Source: GCA-2737725 sp033763995 (lineage in GTDB: Bacteria > Pseudomonadota > Alphaproteobacteria > Rhodospirillales > Rhodospirillaceae). From it: 64,000 nucleotides of DNA. Under the pieces are notes generated by a model, which saw nothing but the letters and a program-made list of their open reading frames with translations, searched no databases and was not told the origin of the DNA. Position 1 is the first letter of the stretch. Each line of letters starts with the position of its first letter. The DNA is taken from assembly GCA_033763995.1 (NCBI GenBank), contig JANRJL010000103.1:1-64000 (forward strand), written 5' to 3'. Shown here piece by piece: positions 58,574 to 64,000 of this stretch. The position numbers and the translations under genes are program-made.

Positions 58574-59752
58574 ATGACGCGCCGGCGCAGTTTGATCGTG
58601 TGGTTCTCGACCCTCGCTGTGCTTGCGGCGGGCTATTTCGCCTATGACTGGCGCTACTGGCAGCGTCACCTGCGAAGCCCCGGCGACGACCGCATCGTCT
58701 TCGACATCGACTGGTACGAGCCCCGCGCGCGGATTGGCGAGGGCCCGGGCCGCGAGCTGCCCGTGGCGGCGCCCGAGGCGCGCACCATCGACCAAGCGGC
58801 GCTGGACCAGGTGACGGCTTATGCGCGGCAGTTGGATTCCTACGGCTTCATCGTCGCCCACAAGGGCGTGATCCAGGCCGAATATTATAAAGAGGGCTTC
58901 GGGCCCGAGACGATTTACGACACGGGCTCCATGCACAAGGGCCTGCTGAGCGTGGCTTTCGGCATCGCCGTGGACCGCGGCTTCATTCCCACCATCGACA
59001 TGCCCGCAGCCACCTATTTGAACGAGTGGAAAAACGACGCCCGCGCAGCCATCACCATTCGTCAATTGTTGGCCAATACCAGCGGACTCGTAGATCCGGG
59101 CTTTGAGCAAACACCCTGGTCGCCGGGTTACCGGTTGTTCGTGGGCACCGACATCGACGCCATGGTTCTCGGCCTGCCGCTGGCCGATCCGCCGGGCACC
59201 AAATACTATTTCAATCACGTCAACAGTCAGGTGCTGCACGCGGTGCTGACGCGCGCCACGGGCATGACCTATGTGGATTTCCTGAAGAAGTATTTCTGGG
59301 AGCCCTTGGGCAACGGCGGTGCGCAGATCAGGCTGGATGAGCCCGGCGGCAATGCCCGCGTCGTCTGTTGCTTCCAGACCAGCCCGCGCGCCTGGTTGCG
59401 TATCGCCTTGATGATCCTCGACGGCGGCAAGGTGGGCGAGACGCAAGTGCTGTCGCCCGCGTGGATCGCGACCATGACCACCGGCACGACGCTGAACCCC
59501 AAGTACGGCTTTCACATGTATCTGGCGCGGCCCGATGCGCCGCAGCGCGCGAACTTCAACGACCGCGCCCGGCCCACCCAGGCGTCGGAGCCCTTCGCGG
59601 CCGACGACGTGCGCTATCTCGAGGGACGCGGCGGGCAACGCACGCTGTGGATCCCGTCCAAGCAGCTCGCGATCATCCGCATCGGCAAGATCGACTTCGC
59701 CTGGGACGACGCCCAGGTGATCAACCCGCTGATCGCCGCGATTAAAAACTAA
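58574..59752 (+). CDS. Beta-lactamase-fold serine hydrolase
   Basis: The 392-residue class C beta-lactamase/esterase-family protein has a membrane anchor (SLIVWFSTLAVLAAGYFAYD) and the active-site SMHK (SxxK) in YDTGSMHKGLLSVAFG. Family position FNHVNSQ stands for the Y-x-N motif. It is a close relative of 61877-63088. ATG 58574 leaves the anchor at the start. Its stop overlaps the MFS stop from the other strand. Confidence 0.87.
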   Translation: MTRRRSLIVWFSTLAVLAAGYFAYDWRYWQRHLRSPGDDRIVFDIDWYEPRARIGEGPGRELPVAAPEARTIDQAALDQVTAYARQLDSYGFIVAHKGVIQAEYYKEGFGPETIYDTGSMHKGLLSVAFGIAVDRGFIPTIDMPAATYLNEWKNDARAAITIRQLLANTSGLVDPGFEQTPWSPGYRLFVGTDIDAMVLGLPLADPPGTKYYFNHVNSQVLHAVLTRATGMTYVDFLKKYFWEPLGNGGAQIRLDEPGGNARVVCCFQTSPRAWLRIALMILDGGKVGETQVLSPAWIATMTTGTTLNPKYGFHMYLARPDAPQRANFNDRARPTQASEPFAADDVRYLEGRGGQRTLWIPSKQLAIIRIGKIDFAWDDAQVINPLIAAIKN

Positions 59753-60960
59753 GCCGTCTTGGGTGCCGCGGCGGCCGGCGGCGCCTCGCTGCCCCGCACG
59801 ATGAGGATCAGGGCCACCGTCACAACCATGGCGATGACGCCGTAGTAGTACGGAAAGTGCAGATTGGCCTGCAGCAGCGTGCCCGAGAACAGGGGCCCGG
59901 CGCCGCGCGCGAGGCTGCCCCACGACGCGTAGAAGCCCATCACCATGCCGCGCTCGGTGTCGGCGGCGTGCTTGGACACCAGGCTGGTGATGTTGGGGTT
60001 GAACAGCGCAAGCCCGATGGGCAGCAGCGTTTGGGCCACCAGCAGTTGCGGCCAGTTGTCGCAGAAGGCCACGGTCAGCAGCCCCGCGCCGTAGATGACG
60101 CAGGCGAGCGTGATGGTGGGCAACTCGCCCAGCTTCTTGAACAGGTTCGAGCCCCATTTCGATTGAATCACGCCCAGTTGCATCACCACCAGCACCACGG
60201 CGGCAAAGGACAACGCGCTGCCCACGTCGCGCGGGCCGAAGTCCATGGCAGCGGCGGCCCACAGCGGGAAGGTGGACTCGAACACACTGCCGCCGGTGCC
60301 GAAGGCAAGTGCCGCCATGAACAACAGGAACAGGCCGGTGCGCGCGCGGACCTTGCCGTACTGCTGCCAGCGCGAGACGTGCGGGCGGCCTTTCAATTTT
60401 TCGCGGATCTCGGGCTTGAGCGATTCCGGCAGGAAGAACACGGTGCCCATGAGGGCCAGGAAGTTCATGCCGGCGCAGAACAGCGCCACCAGCGTGAAAT
60501 TGGCGGTTTCCTTGTCGCCGCCCGCCAGCAGCCCGCCGATCATGGGCCCGACGATGAAACCCAGCGAGAGCGCGCCGCCCACCATGGCCATGCCCTTGGC
60601 GCGATTCTCATTGGTTGTGACATCTGTGATGTAGGCATAGGCCGCGCCGATGTTGCCGGCGCAGATGCCGCCAACGAAGCGCGACAGGATCAGCAGCCAA
60701 ATGTTGTCGGCGAAAGCCAGCAGGATGAAGGCCGCCACCGCGCCTACTTGGCTGATCATCAGGATGGGCCTGCGTCCGCGCTGGTCGCTCAGGCGCCCCC
60801 ACAAGGGAGCCGCGATAAAGGACGCGATGGGGTAAATCGCCAGGATCAGCGTGACCACGCCGGGCTCGATGCCGAGCCGCGTGGCGATGAACGGGAAAAT
60901 CGGGTTCATCACGCCGATGCCCATGAGATCGAGCAAGATGATGCAGAACAGAATTTTCAT
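59749..60960 (-). CDS. MFS transporter, TetA-like
   Basis: The 403-residue transporter has twelve hydrophobic segments and MFS motif A in GRLSDQRGRRPILMISQ, with LSRFVGGICAGNIGAAYAYITDV typical of the drug-efflux (TCR/TetA) group. It probably exports a drug or small metabolite. It stands alone on the minus strand between two serine hydrolases. Confidence 0.9.
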   Translation of the reverse strand: MKILFCIILLDLMGIGVMNPIFPFIATRLGIEPGVVTLILAIYPIASFIAAPLWGRLSDQRGRRPILMISQVGAVAAFILLAFADNIWLLILSRFVGGICAGNIGAAYAYITDVTTNENRAKGMAMVGGALSLGFIVGPMIGGLLAGGDKETANFTLVALFCAGMNFLALMGTVFFLPESLKPEIREKLKGRPHVSRWQQYGKVRARTGLFLLFMAALAFGTGGSVFESTFPLWAAAAMDFGPRDVGSALSFAAVVLVVMQLGVIQSKWGSNLFKKLGELPTITLACVIYGAGLLTVAFCDNWPQLLVAQTLLPIGLALFNPNITSLVSKHAADTERGMVMGFYASWGSLARGAGPLFSGTLLQANLHFPYYYGVIAMVVTVALILIVRGSEAPPAAAAPKTA

Positions 60961-61108
60961 GGCACTTCCCCCGGCGTCGAGCCATGCCCCAGGCGCTCGA
61001 CGGCGGGACTTTAGGTGGGCCGGGGCCCGAACGCGCCGCGGCGTTTATCGTTGACCGAGCGGCGGACGCGGCGTGAGATAGCCTCCAGCGAGGGAAGGAG
61101 AGGCGAGA

Positions 61109-61864
61109 ATGTCCAAGCGCGATTATGGTGCCAAGGGCCGTGTCGGCGTTGCCACGCCCCAGGCCAATCCCACCGTCGAGCCCGAGGTCGGCGCCTGCCT
61201 GCCGCCGGGCGCGACGCTGTTCACCACGCGCCTGACCAGCAAGTGCGCCCAGCCCAAGGACCGCTACCTCGAGTACTACGACAAGCTCGACCAGACGCTC
61301 GATACCTTCGATACGCTGAAGCTCGATGCGCTGGCCTATGCTTGCACGGCTTCGTCCTATCTGGTGGGTCACGAACGCGAAGACCGCGAGATCGCGGCGC
61401 TCGCGAAAAAGCGCGGCTATCCCATCGTCACCGGCGGCAAGGCGATCATCGCCGCGCTGAAGAAAATCGGCGCGCGCAAAATCGCCGTGGGCGCGCCCTA
61501 TCCCACCTGGGTGCTGGACGCCTGCAAGGCTTACTACGAGGCGGCGGGGTTCGAGATCGTCACTATTCTGCAAATTCAGATCGCCTCGGCGGACACGCGC
61601 GCGATCTATGAGCTCTCCAGCGACGACGCCGTCGCCGCCATGAAAAAGTTGGACATCAAGGGCGCAGATACGATTTTGTTCACCGGCAGCGGCATGCCCA
61701 GCTTCCGCGCGATTCTGGAAACCGAGAAGCATCACAAGCTGCCGACATTGTCCACCAACCTCTGCCTCGGCTGGGCGCTGTGCGAGGCCATCCATCAGTC
61801 GAACTGGGCGGCGGGTTCGCACAAGCTGTTCAACGGCTGGCAAAGCCGCATCGCGCAGCTTTAA
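61109..61864 (+). CDS. Maleate isomerase/Asp-Glu racemase-type enzyme
   Basis: The 251-residue protein matches the maleate cis-trans isomerase/arylmalonate decarboxylase group: RVGVATPQANPTVEPEV, the nucleophile Cys in AYACTASSYLVG, a second Cys in STNLCLGWAL and FTGSGMPSF. It isomerises or decarboxylates a dicarboxylate. The ATG is preceded by GGGAAGGAGAGG. It is 12 bases before the serine hydrolase gene that follows. Confidence 0.87.
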   Translation: MSKRDYGAKGRVGVATPQANPTVEPEVGACLPPGATLFTTRLTSKCAQPKDRYLEYYDKLDQTLDTFDTLKLDALAYACTASSYLVGHEREDREIAALAKKRGYPIVTGGKAIIAALKKIGARKIAVGAPYPTWVLDACKAYYEAAGFEIVTILQIQIASADTRAIYELSSDDAVAAMKKLDIKGADTILFTGSGMPSFRAILETEKHHKLPTLSTNLCLGWALCEAIHQSNWAAGSHKLFNGWQSRIAQL

Positions 61865-61876
61865 CGGGTTATTCGC

Positions 61877-63088
61877 ATGCGCGTCGTCAAATTTCTCGGC
61901 ATCGTCGTTTTCGCCCTGCTGGCCGTGGTCAACATCGTCTACTGGCAAGACCCTTGGCTGTGGCGCGGCTACGTCAAGTTCCTCAACAGCGGTTCCGACA
62001 TCACGTCCGACCAGCGCGTCACACCCGACGAGGAAATCAAGGGCGACGGGTCCTACGTTCTTCCCGTCGCCGTGCCTGAGGCGCGCACCATCGCCGCCGA
62101 TGCGCTCAAGGCCATGGAAGATTACGCGCGTGACTTCAACTCCTACGCCCTCATCGTCGTGCACAAGGGCGTGATCCAAGACGAGTGGTACGCGGATTTC
62201 TGGTCGGCCCAGAAGCTCACGCAATCGCAGTCCATGCACAAGACGCTGCAGGCGCTATTCATCGGCATGGCCATCGCCGAGGGCAAGATTTCCTCGGTGG
62301 ACGATCCGGTGGGCAAGTACATCGAGGAATGGAAGGACGATCCGCGCGGCCGGATCACGTTGTTCCAACTCATGACCATGAGTTCCGGGCTGACCGAGCC
62401 CGGGTTCAGTCCCAATCCTTTCAGCGACGGCATCAAGTGGTTGAACTCGGGTTTCTCGCGCGAGGTCATTTTGCGCGCGGCGCAGCTGGAAGGTTGGGCG
62501 CCGGGCTCCAAATACGATTACAACAATCTCAACTCCGAAATTCTCGGCATGGTGATCACGCGTGCCTTCAACATGCGCTATCCCGACATCCTGCGCGAGA
62601 AGCTGTGGCTGCCCATGGGCGGCGCGCGCGCGGTGGTTCACACCGACCGCCCCGGCGGGCGGGCCTACACGTCGTGCTGCTTGGGCGCGCCGGCCATGGA
62701 TTGGGCGCGCGTCGGCATGATGTTGCTGGGCCAGGGCGAGGTGAACGGCAAGCGCATCGTCTCGGCCGACTGGATCGCACGGATGACCACGCGCTCGCCT
62801 TCGGCCCGCCACTATGGCCTGCAAACCTGGTTGGGCTATGACGATCCGCCGATCCCCGATCAAGGCGCGGGCTCCACCGGCGCCATCGCCTCCGGGCCGT
62901 TTCTCGCGCGCGACACCTTCATGACCTGGGGCCGCGGCCAGCAGCATGTGTTCGTCGTGCCCTCGCAAGAACTGGTGATCGTACGCCTGGGCCCGGCGCT
63001 GGGCCGCGAGCCCATCAAACCCGGCTTCGACGTCACTTTTTTCGTCAACACCGCCATCAAGGGCATGAAAGCGCCAAGTCAGCCATGA
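61877..63088 (+). CDS. Beta-lactamase-fold serine hydrolase, paralogue
   Basis: The 403-residue paralogue of 58574-59752 has the same SMHK active site (TQSQSMHKTLQALFIG), the same start (ARTIAADALKAMEDYARDFNSYALIVVHKGVIQDEWY) and a Tyr/Asn motif YNNLNSE. It has an N-terminal hydrophobic anchor (FLGIVVFALLAVVNIVYW). It lies between the maleate-isomerase-like and acyl-CoA-dehydrogenase-like genes, and its stop overlaps the next start. Confidence 0.88.
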   Translation: MRVVKFLGIVVFALLAVVNIVYWQDPWLWRGYVKFLNSGSDITSDQRVTPDEEIKGDGSYVLPVAVPEARTIAADALKAMEDYARDFNSYALIVVHKGVIQDEWYADFWSAQKLTQSQSMHKTLQALFIGMAIAEGKISSVDDPVGKYIEEWKDDPRGRITLFQLMTMSSGLTEPGFSPNPFSDGIKWLNSGFSREVILRAAQLEGWAPGSKYDYNNLNSEILGMVITRAFNMRYPDILREKLWLPMGGARAVVHTDRPGGRAYTSCCLGAPAMDWARVGMMLLGQGEVNGKRIVSADWIARMTTRSPSARHYGLQTWLGYDDPPIPDQGAGSTGAIASGPFLARDTFMTWGRGQQHVFVVPSQELVIVRLGPALGREPIKPGFDVTFFVNTAIKGMKAPSQP

Positions 63089-64000
63089 AACTCTCCAACG
63101 GACCCTCTCTCGACGATCTCACCGCCGCCGCGCGCGATTTGATTCCGCTGCTCAAGGCCCAGGCCAACGAGGCCGAGGACAAGCGCGATCTGCCGGCGGC
63201 CACGGTGGCGGCGCTCAAGAAGGCCGGCCTTCACAAGATCTACATGCCTAGGCGTTTTGGTGGGTACGAGATGGATTGGGGCGCGCATTATCAAGTCTCG
63301 CGCGAGGTGGCCCAGGCTTGCGGGTCCACGGGCTGGATGGTCTCGCTGGTGTTCTCGCACATCATGTGGGCGGCGCGCTTTCCGGGCGAGGCCCAGGAGG
63401 AATTCTTCGCCGCCAACCCGGAGCCGATTCTCGGAACCGGCTCAGCGGGCGGCGGCATGCTGGTGCCCACCCAAGGCGGCTTCACGCTCAACGGGCGCTG
63501 GGGCTTCGTCTCGGGCATCAATCACGCCGGCGGCGCCATGGTCGTGGCCAAGACCGAGGCCGACAAACTGTTCTCGCACTTCGTGCTGCTGATGCCCGGC
63601 GAATACACCGTGGAGAACAACTGGGACGCCGAGGGCCTGCGCGGCACCGGCAGTCACCACATCAAGGCGACCAATCAATTCGTGCCCGCCCACCGCGCCG
63701 TGGCACGCGATGCGTTGCTGGGCCTCAATCCGCCGGGCGCCAAGCTGCACGACAGCTACATTTATAAAGTGCGTCCGGCGCTCTATCAGAAAAGCTGGTT
63801 CGCGGGGCCCTTGCTCGGCACGGCGCTGGGCGCGCTGCGCGAGTATTGCACCCAGACCAAGTCGCGCATCGGGCAGTTGTTCGGCGAGGGCATCGCCGAT
63901 CAGGTTCCCGTGCAGGTGCGCCTGGGCGAGTCCATGGCCGAGGTGGATACCGCCGCCCTGGTATTCGACGACTATTGCCGCTTTCTCCACGCCAAGGGTT
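63085..64000 (+). CDS. Acyl-CoA dehydrogenase-like flavoprotein, cut by window edge
   Basis: The first 305 residues are present. An N-terminal helical domain (KRDLPAATVAALKKAGLHKIYMPRRFGGYEMD) precedes the beta domain (SAGGGMLVPTQGGFTLNGRWGFVSGINHA, and GTGSHHIKATNQFVP), then helices. The pattern is that of HsaA/HpaB-type flavin-dependent monooxygenases rather than true acyl-CoA dehydrogenases. The last residues run off the window. It overlaps the serine hydrolase stop (ATGA). Confidence 0.85.
   Translation, partial: MKLSNGPSLDDLTAAARDLIPLLKAQANEAEDKRDLPAATVAALKKAGLHKIYMPRRFGGYEMDWGAHYQVSREVAQACGSTGWMVSLVFSHIMWAARFPGEAQEEFFAANPEPILGTGSAGGGMLVPTQGGFTLNGRWGFVSGINHAGGAMVVAKTEADKLFSHFVLLMPGEYTVENNWDAEGLRGTGSHHIKATNQFVPAHRAVARDALLGLNPPGAKLHDSYIYKVRPALYQKSWFAGPLLGTALGALREYCTQTKSRIGQLFGEGIADQVPVQVRLGESMAEVDTAALVFDDYCRFLHAKG

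Overview
The window is GC-rich chromosomal DNA with an alphaproteobacterial look. The clues are the miaA–ilvBNC–leuA and mreBCD–mrdA–rodA clusters, an FnrL-type regulator, a merR/merT pair of alphaproteobacterial type, and short palindromic intergenic repeats typical of that class. I would place it near Rhodospirillales-like lineages, but this is inference from gene content; no rRNA is present.

Layout. 0–3.4 kb: a repeat-rich start with an orphan Phd-type antitoxin, a short-chain dehydrogenase that carries a signal peptide, and two proteins of unknown function. 3.6–11.4 kb: housekeeping genes (DUF1015, miaA, ilvB, ilvN, ilvC, leuA), with a probable attenuator before leuA. 11.5–17.2 kb: the rod-shape and peptidoglycan elongation operon mreB, mreC, mreD, mrdA (PBP2), rodA. 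17.3–21.1 kb: tRNA-Lys(CTT) with a small integrative element at its 3' end (large serine recombinase, two tiny proteins, a Rep_trans-like initiator, one unknown protein). 21.2–22.3 kb: an AT-richer divergent mercury cassette (GDCCVxC protein and merT against merR) with a textbook 19-bp-spacer MerR promoter. 22.6–31 kb: a Tat-exported haloalkane dehalogenase, an acyltransferase/flagellin-like pair, and a DoxX/AhpD/DUF427 set divergent from a secreted cysteine-repeat peptide, a DUF6969-like protein, an ECF sigma factor, a zinc-finger anti-sigma and a DUF3179 protein. Four promoters here share TGTAAC-N16/17-GAC, which suggests one ECF regulon. 31.2–40.2 kb: a frameshifted YcnI-like gene, di-haem oxidoreductase, Sel1/FGE protein, CheZ, cardiolipin synthase, EEP nuclease/phosphatase, cytochrome c, FNR regulator and universal stress protein with an FNR box. 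40.2–49.3 kb: accessory metabolism (methyltransferase, two PhyH dioxygenases, LysR, two alpha/beta-hydrolase-fold proteins with His in the nucleophile position, FAD oxidoreductase, secreted cupin). 49.5–53.3 kb: a lone, AT-richer PD-(D/E)xK–STAND NTPase that looks like an Avs-type antiphage protein. 53.4–64 kb: catabolic and detoxification genes (ICMT-like methyltransferase, MDR oxidoreductase, VOC, GST, DUF3089, two paralogous SMHK serine hydrolases, MFS transporter, maleate-isomerase-like enzyme, and an acyl-CoA-dehydrogenase-like flavoprotein cut by the window edge).

The strongest candidates for something undescribed are the ECF-controlled KGCCGAK-repeat secreted peptide locus (27.5–31.0 kb), which resembles bufferin/HvfA loci but has no visible MNIO (DUF692) enzyme, and the single-gene STAND nuclease at 49.5 kb.
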